Source of the DNA: Maratus speciosus
Lineage: Eukaryota; Arthropoda; Arachnida; Araneae; Salticidae
NCBI GenBank assembly: GCA_963932465.1
Contig: OZ010792.1
Location: forward strand, 512,167,100-512,231,099
Length of the DNA stretch: 64,000 bases
Reading direction: 5' to 3'
The notes under the pieces: model-generated
Databases searched by the model: none
Told to the model about the DNA's origin: nothing
Seen by the model: only the letters and a program-made list of their open reading frames with translations
Part shown: positions 1 to 11,924 of the stretch, piece by piece
Layout of the letters: every line of letters starts with the position of its first letter
Numbering within the stretch: position 1 is the first letter of the stretch
Translations under genes and position numbers: made by a program

Positions 1-309
1 TCTTTGTTTAAACTTACTGGTAATAATGAAATTGATTTCTCTTAACTGCGTGTCTTATTTGAGTTTCATTTGAATTTTTATAAAGCGTGTGCCAACTTAC
101 CCCATAGGCATAGGCAACTTGCCCCGTGACGGGGTAGGTTGGCGCACAATTTTCCTTTTACTTTAGGCTTCCGCTAAACATAAACTACAAAAGCTACAAA
201 CTCAAAGCTCCGGGTATTTATAGCCAAATGTCTGTTCTTTAAAAGTGCAGTTAAAGTTTCTTAAAAAACTTAAACAAAAAAAAAAAAATAAAAATCAATA
301 ACTAAAAAC

Positions 310-525
310 TGCGCCTACTAGCCCCGGTCTCCCCTACTTCAGTTTTCTGAAAGTTATTACCATCAGCAAAAGTTGGGTTAAGGTAGAACACCCTGTATTT
401 TTGATTAAATGGGTGGTTTGAGACCCCATGTTCTATGATAATTTTTCATCCTTTTGATGCCAACTATTAACCCTCTGAATTTGTCGGTCGAATTTTGGAT
501 AACCCTGTATATAAATAAAGGTATA
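310..525. repeat. Dispersed repeat end ('ACACCCTGTAT' type)
   Basis: This stretch reads through 'AGAACACCCTGTAT', a segment with 'CCATGTTCTATG', and ends 'ATAACCCTGTATA'. The same sequence recurs inverted at about 29300-29450 and in direct orientation at about 29740-30600, where a hAT element splits it at 'TTCTATGG'. A related end with 'GACAAATTCAGAGGG' lies near 25066. It is a repeat of unassigned family. The copy here shows the uninterrupted site. Confidence 0.6.
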
Positions 526-1539
526 CAATTTTTACTCGTGGAAAGTTCTTTATAGTTACACGTAGTTCACTTTGACATAGGGGGTCGTCTACATATTAAA
601 ATTGAACCCAAATTAAAAAAAGTTTAATATCATCAGACTATAACTTGTTACATATTTAAATTCAACATGGCAAAAAACGTAGAAATAGAAAATTTTATCA
701 ATTTTAAAGGATTAGTTACTGAAATACAAACCACAGAAAAATGAACCGATCAAAGCAAAAAGAGAAACGTCGGTTTTTCAATAGTATTTCAAACAAAATT
801 TCATAGGAATCATTACTTATTGTTCTATGCCGCTATCATTATTTTTTTTTATATCTTTTGTTTTATACTTTGTAAAGATCCAAATATAATACTCGTGATT
901 ATTATTGTTTAAGTGCTTTTCGAATATCAATTAATGATTAATAATACACTTAAAAATTAAAAAACTGAAAACATACAAACTTTTTTCGTTTCTATTAAAA
1001 TTAAGGATCGACGGAAACAAGTTTTTAATATCGAAACCGAAACAGAATTTCGGTACTCTTCCTATTTTCAAACGAAAGCAAAAACGAAAATGTCCAAAAA
1101 AAAAAAAAAACTTTTAAAGCAATTAATCCATATATAAATATACATAATTAATAAATAATTATACGTGTAATTATACGTGCGGCTCAAGTTGCCTCTCTGT
1201 GCCTCTGAACAAAACTTTTTATTTTCATATAAAATAAAATGTAATTAATTCATCTGTGACACAGAATGGTTTTCTAATGATACGAATTTCATCTCATTTA
1301 AAAACGTTTGAGCCGATACAGCTCAAATCAACGAGTCATTTAAAAATTTCCGAAGAAAGAAACCAGATTTTAGTTATACAGATAGCTTCGGTCCAGCCGA
1401 ATTTTAGGCAGCATTTTCGCCGAAAACGAATTTTCGGCGAAACTCAGATTTTAGGCGGAAAACGAAAACGAATTTTTGATCGATCTCTAATTAAAATGGA
1501 CATAGTAGTACCTCCAAAAACTTATAAATTAAACATATA
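526..1539. other. AT-rich stretch without recognisable gene
   Basis: I see homopolymer runs and scattered 'CGAAAACGAAA'-like motifs (about 1000-1100 and 1395-1480) but no convincing coding signal. The longest open frame here (129 codons from 1256) has a low-complexity composition and no recognised motif. Confidence 0.5.
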
Positions 1540-2506
1540 CAGTAATCCCGTAACATTCGCGAGTGTTAGGTTCCCTGAAACCTCCGTGAATGTCAAAATA
1601 ATCACGAATGTTGAAACTACCTTCCGCTGCATAAAAGGGGGTTAGATTTTATGACTTTTTTAAACTGAAAAAAGCAATTGAAACGTAAAAATATATTTAT
1701 TAAGAATTAAGTAGTACATGCTGTAAATAAATTTTAATAATTATAAACATATTGTACAAAGTTTAGTTGCTAGTTGATGGCTGAAAAAAATTATTGATAT
1801 ACGATTGTTTGGAAGAACAGACCTTTTGTTTATGAAATTCCATATAAAGGAAAGTTGCGGCCTCGATTTCTCTTTTAAATTTAATACTCAGTGTTGATTT
1901 CAGGGGGTGGCCCGGGGGGGGGGGGGGCATTCCTCCCGGAGCAATAAGACCCCCCCCGGAAGATTTGAGATTTTGGGTTTTCAATGGTCAAAAAGTGCTA
2001 TTTCTCCCCCGGAACTCTATAATGTCCCCCCCGGAACCACAGAAATCCGGAGAAAAGTGTCTGAATTCAACAGCCAATTAAGGATCGCATTCTATTGCTT
2101 TCTTAACAAGTTGTTGTTGAAGCTTTAAAATTTCCCATACAATTTTTGCAGACAATTTTTCACTTGAAATAAAAATTTTGAATTTTAGAAAATTTAAGAT
2201 TGTTTATATTTTTAGCATCAAGTCATGTTTCGGGTTTCTCGGAATTACTGATCTATATTTTGCCTCAATACAAGGGCTGAAACTCTCGAAACAGGCTATA
2301 CAGTACAATGCAGCTGCCCAGTGTCAAATAGTTTGCGGAATCGGTAAAACAAAGCGAGTTTACTTTGTAAAAAAATATTATTTGCAAAACAAAATTCGCG
2401 AATAACCAAGTTAAGTATTCGCGAATGTTGAAATGTTCTTCATTTTTTATTTCGCGAATAGTCAAAACTCGCGAACGGTAAATCCGCGAATGTTAAGGGA
2501 TTACTG
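1540..2506. mobile_element. Non-autonomous pogo/Tigger-like TIR element
   Basis: The left end reads TA|CAGTAATCCCGTAACATTCG and the right end, reverse-complemented, reads TA|CAGTAATCCCTTAACATTCG. The terminal inverted repeats are therefore at least 20 bp with one mismatch, flanked by TA on both sides (1538-1539 and 2507-2508). The CAGT start plus TA duplication fits the pogo/Tigger branch of Tc1/mariner. The 967-bp interior has no transposase. It carries C/G runs near 1910-1960 and several 'TTCGCGAAT' motifs near the right end. Confidence 0.75.
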
Positions 2507-2778
2507 TACAAGCAGGATGTGCAAATAAATAATTTAAGATATCTGTAGGAATAATATAATATAAAAAATACTTAATAAAAATACTTATAAATATTCTTAA
2601 TAAATATGCTTAATAAAAAAAGAAATAATGCCGAATAAAATGCATTGTTATGTTAATAACTTTTAAATGACATTTAGTACGATTCTTAAGACTTTTACGT
2701 TATTATCTATTGATAACTGCCAAAAATGCATCATTCTTCAACAGTTAAATTACCGAAAATTGAAAAGAGTGTCCTTGC

Positions 2779-2917
2779 CTCCAAGGCCGTTGTCCAATAA
2801 TGCGAGATGAGAAGTTTGACCGTCTGGATGTCTTACAGAAGCTACGACTGAAGCACCCCTCACCGGATTCCAACCTTTTTTTACTTCAGCATGTATTCGG
2901 ACAGGTTGAGGTGTTTT
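2779..2917 (-). CDS. CLCA-like gene, exon in the C-terminal region
   Basis: Read on the minus strand, the exon follows an acceptor (TTTCTCAG, complement of 2918-2925) and gives KTPQPVRIHAEVKKGW, then PVRGASVVASV, then LALLDNGLG. This matches the conserved CLCA segment that follows VWA and its beta-sandwich ('..YAEV..G..PV.GA.V.A...........L.DNG.G'). CLCA proteins are secreted or membrane-anchored regulators of calcium-activated chloride conductance and often carry self-cleaving metalloprotease heads. The exon starts in phase 0, matching the 32593-32730 exon. The end is ambiguous: a GC donor (GAG|GCAAGG) gives 139 nt, and a GT donor further on (TTTTCG|GTAATT, near 2753) would add 'GKDTLFNF'-like residues that fit CLCA poorly. 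The downstream exon is not in the window. Confidence 0.75.
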
Positions 2918-3529
2918 CTGAGAAATAAACAAATAATTTAGCATGTTATCAGTAGGAAAACGCATTGGTATATTTTCTTATCGATTGTTAAGTTTATAGG
3001 TATGACATTTACATGATAAATCTTAATTTTTCAGTCTTTCATAACTGCTTAAAAAAAAATAATAACATCAGAAATACATTTTTTGTCAAGTTGGGTGACG
3101 AAAAGGTATTTATATTCTCAGAAATACTTTCTTAAAATCACGGAAACTTTTCTGACAGCAGTGCTGCCGATATTCTTCCGTTATTTGAGGAATGCCAGTT
3201 TTTTTTTCCTCCTTTACAAGGAGGGAAAATAGTCGTGAATTGGAGAAACTTTCGTCCCGTTTAGTACCTTGGTACAAATCCTTGCATAAGCAAACTAATC
3301 TTTCCTTTAAATTGTAAGGAGGGACAGTGCGAATGCAGTCCCAGTTACCAAAGATTATGCAACCCCAAGCAACCGCGATTTGCGGATGTGGCGAACAACC
3401 CCCCCCCCTCCCCCCATGTGCTATGAGAGATCTCTGCTCGGGGAAACCTCCTTCTTGATTAACGCCCGGTGATATTTAGTGATGCTTCTTGATCAAGGTA
3501 AGTATGAGTAGATATTTGCAGGGGATATA
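2918..3529. other. Intronic stretch, no feature recognised
   Basis: This is sequence inside the large CLCA-like intron. It shows a C-run near 3399-3415 and no coding or clear TIR signal. Confidence 0.4.
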
Positions 3530-4390
3530 CAGGGTGTCCCAGGATTATTAGGACAAACTTTAAGGGTAGGTAGAAGACATCATAAGGATTTAGATTTGCA
3601 TAGCAACCCATGGTCGGAAACGCTTTCCTGGCGCGGTAGTGACGACACAAAACACAACAAAGACAGGACACGAGTAAGAGGAGAAAACAGGTTTATTATC
3701 ATGGAAGACGGTAGTATTCCGAGTGACGCAGCCTTAAGCCTAAAATCGTATCGTATCGTATCGTTAAAATCGTATCGTATCGTATCATAGAATTCGTAGA
3801 TGGCGGAACTCATATATACAGCTAACTCGACATCAAAGAAAACGCGAAAAGCCGCCTTTTAATAACTCAGCAGATATATGTCTTATTGTTCTGAATTTTC
3901 TAGAACAGTCTTATATCTGCAGTCTAATCGTATACTGAAATTTTTACATTTCTACGTGCAGTATATTTTGAGATCTAAATAGCCATTTTTAAAGTGAAAA
4001 CGTTGGTATGCTATCGAGGAAGTTCCTAATTTGAAAATCTCGAAAACGGTTCTAACGATTATTTTTAAATTGATACATAATATAAATGTGATTAAGGCGA
4101 GGTGAATAACACTTTTCTTTTTTCTAGGAAAACTCAGGTTCGTTAAATAATTCGATTTTTTTTTTCTCTCGAAAATGACACGGGCGATTTTTTAAAAATC
4201 AAATAAATATGTTTCAGATGAACCAAATAACAATTTACTTGTTTCCAGCAAGACTCTTGTTCGTTTTGTAATGCGCATGAAAAATCGGACTATATTTCTT
4301 CGCCATTCTATGGAAATTTCACCGAAAATGCATGACACTGTATTCATACACATGCTTTCTTTTTAACCACTTTTGGGGAGAAAAATTTTG

Positions 4391-4465
4391 TCTTCCCACT
4401 GGCTGAGTGGCTAAGGGCCGTCGTTTACTGATCTTAAGGTAGGCAGTTCGATACTCCCTGGTACG
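4391..4465 (+). ncRNA. tRNA-Ser/Leu-like relic in copy A
   Basis: 'TGGCTGAGTGGCTAAGGGC' resembles a class II tRNA D-arm with A box, and 'GGCAGTTCGATACTCCC' 35-40 nt later resembles a B box and T loop. A T-tract follows at about 4485. Stem pairing is poor, so this is a decayed tRNA or SINE head rather than a working tRNA. The equivalent in copy B is at about 47174-47245. Confidence 0.35.
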
Positions 4466-6200
4466 TGTGTTCACATGTGAATGTGTTTTTTTTTTTTTTT
4501 TTTTTTTTTTAAAGTTTGCTAGTTGACCATTATTCTCAGTTCCTTTGTAATTTTTTAAATTGCTATTAAGTTAAATAAAATTACAATTATAATGACGCCA
4601 ATTTGATGATGATTATTTCTTGGCAATTTTTCAACAATAAAAATATTACCATAAATTTTATAAATATATTTAATTTCAATCACTTTACAAAAAATATACA
4701 TTAATAATTATTATTTGAATATAAATCACACGATCAGAAACGTAAAAAAATAATTCATTTCAGCTCTTCTTTTTATAATATCATTTTTTATTATTATGAC
4801 GGTCAATCAATATATAATCACTGACATCCATAATATTATTATTATTATAATTATTATTTTCCTTGCATAAAAGCTATTGTGATGTAATAATTCTTTTATA
4901 ATAAATAATTTAGTTGAAATGTTTTATTTATAAATATCAATGAAGTTTGATAACCCCGAGACAATTGTTTTTATTTAACTTTGCAATACTTACAGTTTAC
5001 ATAATAAGCATATCAGAATTCTGGTGTCGCCATCTTTTGACGCAATTGCGTAGTATTATAGAGAAATATTTGATAAAAACGCTGAAGTAGATAGTTTTTA
5101 AATCGAAGAATTATTTTAAGAGATATTTAATGTTAAATCTGGATAAAATTGTCTCATTAAAAAAGTCTCATAGGAAAAAAAAATATACATGGGAATTTAA
5201 TCATTTTCATTCAATTTAATCATTCAATAGAAACTCGAAGTTTGCAGAGTGCATTTATTATTTTTAATTTGCCTAATTTTTTGACGGTTTATTTCAATTT
5301 TAAATTAAAATTTTCAGAATTTCCAGAGATATTTTTTACATATTTTAGAAAAGGTTATTTTAAATTGTTGCCAATTGTTAAAACAGCGCAAAGAATAATA
5401 TATCCTTTAAATTAAAACTTTATTCACACGTGACTATTAAAAACAGAAAAAAATCCTTTTAAATTAGAATTAAATGATAACGTGTTAAAAGCAGGAAAAT
5501 ATTAAACATTACGTCATAAAAATTGTTTTTACACATGCTTACTTAAAATGAAAGAAAATTATAAAATAATCAATTATTTTCAAATTAGAATTAAATGATT
5601 AAAAGAAGGAAAACATTGAAAATTACGTCATAAAAATTATATTTACACGTGAATATTAAAAGAAAAAGAAAATTTTTAAATAATAAATTCATTGATATGT
5701 GTTAAAAGCCGTAAATGGAGGAAATTACGTCATATTGGCCAAAGTGGCCAAAACAGTTTGCAAAACATATTGCAAAACAGTTTAAATTAAAAAATATATT
5801 TATATGAGAGATTTATTTCAAATTTCGAGATGATATTTTTAACTATAGTTGCCAATTTTAAGGTAGCGCAAATAATAATATTATCTTTCTAATAATAAAA
5901 ATATTTTCAGTTGAATGTTACAAAGAGAAAGGAAAGTTTGGTGAAAATTATGTCAGATTTAAAACGTTACATTTAAAATCTCTTATTTAAAATCATTTTC
6001 TTATAGCGTTGTGAAAAAATACCATAAAGCAAAGACTTTGTTGACTTAGTTCCTTTTATATTTGGTAATTTTCAAATGTTAACTAATCTTATTTAATCAA
6101 GTACGGAAACAGCAACTAACATCAGCTGATTCGGTTTTGAAATCCCTCAGTAAAAGGGAAACCCGTTTACAGTAAGATCGCCATTGATTTTTTAATTATA

Positions 6201-6689
6201 CAGAGCAGCCTCGATTATCCGAGCTAATTGGGACTGTTAGTATATCGGAATCTGAAATCTCGGTTAATAGAAACTGTGTGTAAAAACTCGCCGTGCTTGC
6301 GAATTTAACATCTCTTTTAAAAAAATATATAGAACGTTTTTTAAATAATAAAAATAAATATATGTAAAGTTCTGTTTCACAGCTTAACAAATTTAAAAAG
6401 AAAATCAACTACCAGTAGTAAATTTTAAAATGCAAATTGAAAAATTTACGAAAGTTCACACAGCCACTGGGAACAAAGCATTGTTCGCTATTGACTTCTC
6501 AGGGTTCAATGTTTCTTTGGAGTTGAGTGCTTTTGGGGGCAGAAGGGCCTGTATAGCACAGACAGTGAGCTAAAGAGTGTGGTTATTTTTAAGGCTCATT
6601 CAAAAGGGGAAAAAAAAATCAGACTTTGTTATCGGCTCAGTTAACAGAAACCTCGATTAATCGAAGCTCGGTTAATCCAGGTTCTACTA
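6201..6689. mobile_element. Pogo/Tigger-like MITE nested in copy A
   Basis: The left end is TA|CAGAGCAGCCTCGATTATC. The right end, reverse-complemented, is TA|TAGTAGAACCTGGATTAAC followed by CGAGCTTCGATTAATCGAGG. The pattern of repeated 'CTCGGTTAAT/CGATTAATCGA' motifs next to TA is typical of Tigger-like ends. The short open frames inside have no recognisable domain. Confidence 0.6.
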
Positions 6690-7821
6690 TAATTCAATCT
6701 TCCGTAATTTTTTTAAAGCAGATCAAATTAATGGACTTTAGCACAAAGTCACATAGCTGATAACTGCCATGCTTGTTGGCCACCTTTTTTTCAAAAAGTT
6801 TGCTTCACCTTATTCAATTAATGAGATATCTCCGATAAAATAAGTCACATTTTCCCGTTCTAAAACACTGGTATCCAAAAATCGTAGCATGTAACTGACA
6901 CTACAAGTACTCATGGAACTAGACTATTTTAAGTCTGATTTTTATTATAGACTATATAAAATTATTAAAAATATATATTATGATAGGAACTAGCGGGCTT
7001 CGTCCGCTATTTACGTTACGGATATAAAAATCACGTTTTTTTTAGGGAAAAAGAAATAAAAACCTATTTGACGATAGGTTTATAAAGACACATTTTGTAT
7101 TTGTTATATTTCCGTGGATGAGGAGGGGGGGGGACTATTTTGATTAAATATCGCAATTAGTCTACATGGCAGATATAATTATGATAGACACTAGTGGGCT
7201 TCGCCCCTCTATGGCGCCTTATGGATCCAGCTTTCATAACTCAGAAACTACCTTTCGGACATCAATGCAACAGATTCCAAACGTTATAATTAACTTAATA
7301 ATCACCCTATATAGCATTAAAGTAAATTTATGAGTACTGCATACTATTTTTTTATCGTAATTTCTGAAGAGAAAAAATTATTTCGGTTCCATTCTTAGGT
7401 ACTGGTCTGAAAAATTTTGAAAAAGGGGGGAAGGAGGGGACATGAGACTGCTGTTTGTCAAACAACACAACGGGGTCTGGCTCATTCAACTTGGTTTTTG
7501 ATGACTTCAATTGGAAGGTGGTTTGTTTAAAAGAGTGCGTTTCCTGCCCCATGAAAATTGGAACTATTGGTACACCATCTATGTAAGGATTTAATAATTA
7601 TAAATTAACATTTTGGATTTATTAATTTAAGGATAAAGTGTTTTTAAAGGAATATCAAATGAAACCCTCTGTGCGATCTGCGATTATACTTACCCAGTTG
7701 TTTTTATATACAAACTGCTATAAGGAAAATTGTAATAAAATAGTAAAAATTAAATCTGCATTAAATTCCATAAGTATCTTTTTTTTAATCATTTTATCAC
7801 TAACCTCAAAAAAGTAATGAT

Positions 7822-8957
7822 ATCAATGCAAAAACCCTTGACGGGTTAAAAGTTTCTGACGCAGCACTTTATCTTATGCTCTAAGAATTTTAAATATGGA
7901 ACTTAAAAATACTGATATCAAATTTTGAGTGACGTTATGCTATTTCTTAAAAAATATATTTGTATTTATTTTATCATTTTATTTTTGTTTTATTTATAAT
8001 CGCATGTGCAAAAGTTATATTCAACATGAAAAGCTGCATAAAATTTTATTCCCTGTTGCTTTATCATTTACATCTCTCATAAATTCAAAATATGAGTTTT
8101 AAAAGATATGATATAAAATTTAAGTGACGCCTTGATGTGACTTTAAAAGGTTTGTTTTAAAATTCAATTTAAATTATTTGTGACTTGATTAAAATATTTT
8201 TTTACATCTACACAATACTTTTAATTTTCCAATTCACTGTTAAATATATCACTTTCATTGAATCTATACTATGCATTGAAATGTATTTATTTCAATAAAT
8301 TGATTTATCTTTTGTGTCACGCTATTCAAAATTGTGAGTAAGATTTATGTAAATGGTTTCTTTGCGTCATTGTGTCCAAACTACATGAAATGTATGAAGA
8401 AGGATAGTTTGACGCAAATAAACCATTTACATAAATCTTACTCACAATTTTGAATAGCGTGACACAAAAGATAAATCAATTTATTGAAATAAATACATTT
8501 CAATGCATAGTATAGATTCAATGAAAGTGATATATTTAACAGTGAATTGGAAAATTAAAAGTATTGTGTAGATGTAAAAAAATATTTTAATCAAGTCAAA
8601 AATAATTTAAATTGAATTTTAAAACAAACCTTTTAAAGTCACATCAAGGCGTCACTTAAATTTTATATCATATCTTTTAAAACTCATATTTTGAATTTAT
8701 GAGAGATGTAAATGATAAAGCAACAGGGAATAAAATTTTATGCAGCTTTTCATGTTGAACATAACTTTTGCACATGCGATTATAAATAAAACAAAAATAA
8801 AATGATAAAATAAATACAAATATATTTTTTAAGAAATAGCATAACGTCACTCAAAATTTGATATCAGTATTTTTAAGTTCCATATTTAAAATTCTTAGAG
8901 CATAAGATAAAGTGCTGCGTCAGAAACTTTTAACCCGTCAAGGGTTTTTGCATTGAT
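7822..8957. repeat. 548-bp-arm palindrome at right end of copy A
   Basis: The left arm (7822-8369) begins ATCAATGCAAAAACCCTTGA and the right arm (8410-8957) is its near-perfect reverse complement. About 40 bp of spacer contains 'CCAAACTACATGAAATG'. Only scattered mismatches are visible (for example ACTTGATT against AAGTCAAA near the middle of the arms). Confidence 0.9.
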
Positions 8958-9048
8958 CCTTAGTACAGCAAAAAACTAAGAAAAAAAACATTAAAGAGAC
9001 AACGATCGTCATCAGAGTATGTGTTCGAAATTACGACCCCGGCCGTGA

Positions 9049-9125
9049 TGCATGGAAGCGCATCTCCGGTGCATGGAAGAGCATCTCCTGCGCATGGAAG
9101 CGCATCTCCGGCGCATGGAAGATCT
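9049..9125. repeat. 21-bp minisatellite
   Basis: About 3.5 units of GCATGGAAGCGCATCTCCGG plus one base, with few differences. It lies in the central part of the CAGGGTGTCCC element. A frame through it encodes a 7-residue repeat (HGSASPA-like), which I take as a by-product. Confidence 0.75.
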
Positions 9126-9401
9126 AATGTTCTCGAAAATACCGGGAGTGTCCGGGACTTCCCCAGAAACTGCCACGATGCGTGCAACAAGTTCCAGCAT
9201 CGTCCTGGCATTTTCGCAGCACTAAGAATAATAAACATGCTTTTTCTCCCTGTTCGTGTCCTTTCTTTCTTGCGTTTTGTCTCGTCACTACCGCACCAGG
9301 AAAGCGTTTCCGACCATGGTTTGCTATACAAATCTGAATCATTGTGATATCCCCTACCTCCTCTTAAAGTTTGTCCCAATAATCCTGGGACATCCTGTAT
9401 A

Positions 9402-9660
9402 CGAGGACGTGAGTTTCAAAACTTGCTTCACCCAGAAAATCAAATTTTGGGAAATCGCGCAAAATTCTCTGACTGCGTCCATTGGTTTTCATTGTAAACC
9501 AAGATTTTACAATGCCAAAAATACTCGATAAAACTAATTTTTTTTGCAGATTGTAGTGTTTTTTTTTTTTTTTTCGATGCAGGTTCACCAAAAGAATAGA
9601 TTGATAGAGAAAACTCGACTTTTTAATTTTGGATAAACCGAGTTTTGAAACTCACGTACT
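9402..9660. mobile_element. Short inverted-repeat element (candidate MITE)
   Basis: 'ACGTGAGTTTCAAAACT' near 9407-9424 is inverted near 9640-9656 ('GTTTTGAAACTCACGT'). The enclosed 200-odd bp have no coding signal. It abuts the TATA of the previous element. No target duplication is clear. Confidence 0.45.
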
Positions 9661-9922
9661 TATATATATTTAAGGAATTTTTTGAGTGCAAACTGGTAGG
9701 AGAAAGAATTTTTAGTTTGTGCGAATACTCTCATAGATTAACATACAAGATGGGACACTTCCATAGAGCGCAATGGTAATGCGATTGCTATCGCAGCGTC
9801 TTTAGTGACAATGTGGAAGGAACTTCCCATCGTTATAATACTTTTGTTATTGAGCATCTACCTTATTGTGTTCTTTCTTTTTTTAGTGGTGCATGTTTAC
9901 TTTTGTCAATAGAATCTTACAC

Positions 9923-9988
9923 CGATACATGAACATAGAACAGATATTATATTTTATATATCCAATATCTATTCTATGTTCATGCACG
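9923..9988. repeat. Short inverted repeat (hairpin)
   Basis: 'CATGAACATAGAACAGATAT' pairs with 'ATATCTATTCTATGTTCATG' about 20 bp later. It is followed by an ATT microsatellite (about 9998-10023). Confidence 0.7.
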
Positions 9989-11033
9989 GATATATACATT
10001 ATTATTATTATTATTATTATTATTTGTACATGATGAGTGAACGATTTAAGTGCAACGAAATAACAAGGTAAAAACTTCGTCTTGAATGCTATATATCAAA
10101 AGCAATGATGTGATATAAAAATATACGAAATATTGCACTCTACAAGTTCCAGAAAATTTCATAGTATTCCCAATCGGTAGGAAAAATTTTATAGCCGATG
10201 TTTTATTAATCTATGAAGTTTAACGGATTAAACAATCGTTACAATAATCTTTTAAAATTTACGCATTTTCACTTTCTTACAGATAAAATAAAAGTATTGT
10301 TTTTGATGTAAATATCGTACAATCAATTCAGTAATATTTATAATATTAACATATAAGAAATAATAAAATTACAGATGGGGAAAAATTCCTTTTGACAAAT
10401 TTTTAGAACTATATAAATCTAAAAGTTAAAAATCAATAGAGTCACTGACATTACACTCAATAAAATTTTAATCGATATGAATAAATTAACACAATACGTA
10501 AATTTGATTTTTTGCAATTTAATCTCATAAACTTACACATTTACGTTCTTAAAAGAATTTCCTAGGGTTTTTCTTTTATATTATTACTCTAATTATCATT
10601 TTGTAAGTTAAAGGTAAACGTTACATGTACGATAAAAAAAAGCAGCTAAATAAATAAAGCATAAATAGAATATCGTCTGCCCCTGCTTCGTTTTAGGAAA
10701 GAATAGATATTCAAAACATAGAGTGTAAACATATTTCTTCAACATAGGGGCTTTTCAAATATTACGTAAGCATGTTTTTGACAATTTTTGACCCCCCTCC
10801 CCCCTTGTCAGCAAAAATAAGCAAATCGCAACCCCCCCCTTAATAATTACGTAAGAAAATTGCAACCCCCCCCCCCCCTCCACTTAAAAAAATTTAGGAC
10901 ACGATACAAATAAAAAAAAAAAACTCTACCCGACTTAAAAAAAAAATAATAAATGCTTGTTTTATTTCCTTACAATTCTACTTAAGAAAATTTATTAGAT
11001 GACAAATTTAGAAGAACTTAGCCATTTGAAAAA

Positions 11034-11924
11034 TTAAATGTAAACATGCCCATATCTATTCCGATGCTGACCACGGCTGCTCAAGCCATTTTCCATATCT
11101 GTTATGATATTGGTGTCCAGTTTTACTTGATTATCTTCACCGCTTTCTTTTCGGATGCAATCTAGATCAACTTCATCTTCCTTGATACACTCAATATCTT
11201 CTGTATCTTTCACGAATTTTACGAAGCACATAAGTTCATTTGCTCGACGAGCAGCAATTTTCAATGGTCGTATAAGGCAGGCCTTCTAGCTTTTTTCACT
11301 GTGCTGAATTTTTTTGTGTCTGTTTGCTGACTTCTGAGATGAATGATATTGGCCACAACTTCCACAAGTTCTTGGGGATAATTGCAGTTTTATGGAAGGG
11401 CAAAAATAATCATACAGCATCTTTAAAAATCCCTTTGCTGTAATATTGAGATTTAAGGCCAGACAGAGACTTAAATCTATAAATTCCCCCTCCTCACTTG
11501 TAATGATGTCATTTGACGATTGTATCATTTTAATTGGAGGAGGAATGAATCGTCCTTTTAATATACGAAATAATCCACTACGTGCAGGAGAGAAACAATT
11601 CTTTTCTTCGCATTTTATAATTTGCAGCAAGTATTGATTTTCTTGTAAGTGCTTCGAATACCAATCCAAATCATAACCAAGAGAGTCTGGTTCGCCTGAA
11701 TCAACATATGTGGCAGTAACAGGATAACCGTCAATGTTTAATGAATTCCAGATATCTGCGAGAGTTTTACCAGCATATGCAAAGTTATTTTGCTCTATTT
11801 CTTCATCAATGGTGCTACCGTTCTCATCGAGATGGGAACCATAATGGTCATAAGGGTGTATAAGACCAGACAGTTCTCGACTGAGTGGTGCCATTCGCCT
11901 TTCTACTTAGTTATATGCACTTCT
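11034..11924 (-). pseudogene. DDE-like multicopy gene, 3' half (broken)
   Basis: This continues the gene at 16703-18334 across the hAT insertion. The frame resumes in the APGR motif, then SAYN, an in-frame TAA (11907-11909), VERRMAPLSRELSGL, YDHYGSHLDENG and AGKTLADIW. A Cys-rich part follows, with QIIKCEEKNCFSP, RFIPPPI and a CxxC...HKKxxH zinc-binding-like tail (CGSCGQYHSSQKSANRHKK). A second in-frame stop (TAG, 11286-11288) precedes a conserved-looking tail starting KIAARRANELMCFVKF. I recognise the family as an abundant uncharacterised animal protein. The VERR glutamate could be the third acidic residue of a DDE site. Several stops make this copy dead. Confidence 0.7.

Larger units (their letters stand above)
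3699..8956. mobile_element. A^T-site element with terminal palindrome, copy A
   Basis: A second copy at 46511-51874 is nearly identical along its length, and both junctions are the same: A|TCATGGAAGACGG at the left and GGGTTTTTGCATTGA|T at the right. Insertion is between A and T; this can also be read as a 2-bp AT duplication around CATGG...GCATTG. The left end holds 'GTGACGCAGCC' and a TCGTA microsatellite. The right 1.14 kb is a palindrome. An AACCC-GTCAA-GGGTT hairpin sits about 11 nt before the right end. No transposase or helicase frame is visible, so this copy is non-autonomous. Copy A lacks about 115 bp present in copy B near 47835-47965. Confidence 0.8.
3530..9397. mobile_element. TIR element ('CAGGGTGTCCC'), split by a 5.26 kb insertion
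   Basis: The left end is TATA|CAGGGTGTCCCAGGATTA and the right end, reverse-complemented, is TATA|CAGGATGTCCCAGGATTA. TATA (or TA) flanks both sides. The TIRs run about 200 bp and include 'ATGGTCGGAAACGC' and 'GGTAGTGACGA' in both arms. The left arm is interrupted at 3698 and resumes at 8957. The right arm shows the uninterrupted order (complement of about 9210-9245: GTTTATTATTCTTAGTGC), so the break is an insertion. Without it the element is about 610 bp. The middle holds a 21-bp minisatellite and no transposase. Confidence 0.8.

Noticed and set aside
1256..1645. 129-codon plus-strand frame
   Set aside because: It crosses the left end of a TIR element at 1540, so it cannot be one ancestral coding region. 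No recognisable motif.
6196..6408. 70-codon minus-strand frame repeated nearly unchanged at 49111-49323
   Set aside because: Conserved only because both lie in the duplicated 5.3 kb element and inside a Tigger-like MITE. There is no domain and composition is AT-driven.
7352..7552. 66-codon minus-strand frame also present at 50270-50470
   Set aside because: Same explanation: shared repeat DNA. Differences between copies do not favour silent sites by eye, and no motif is recognisable.
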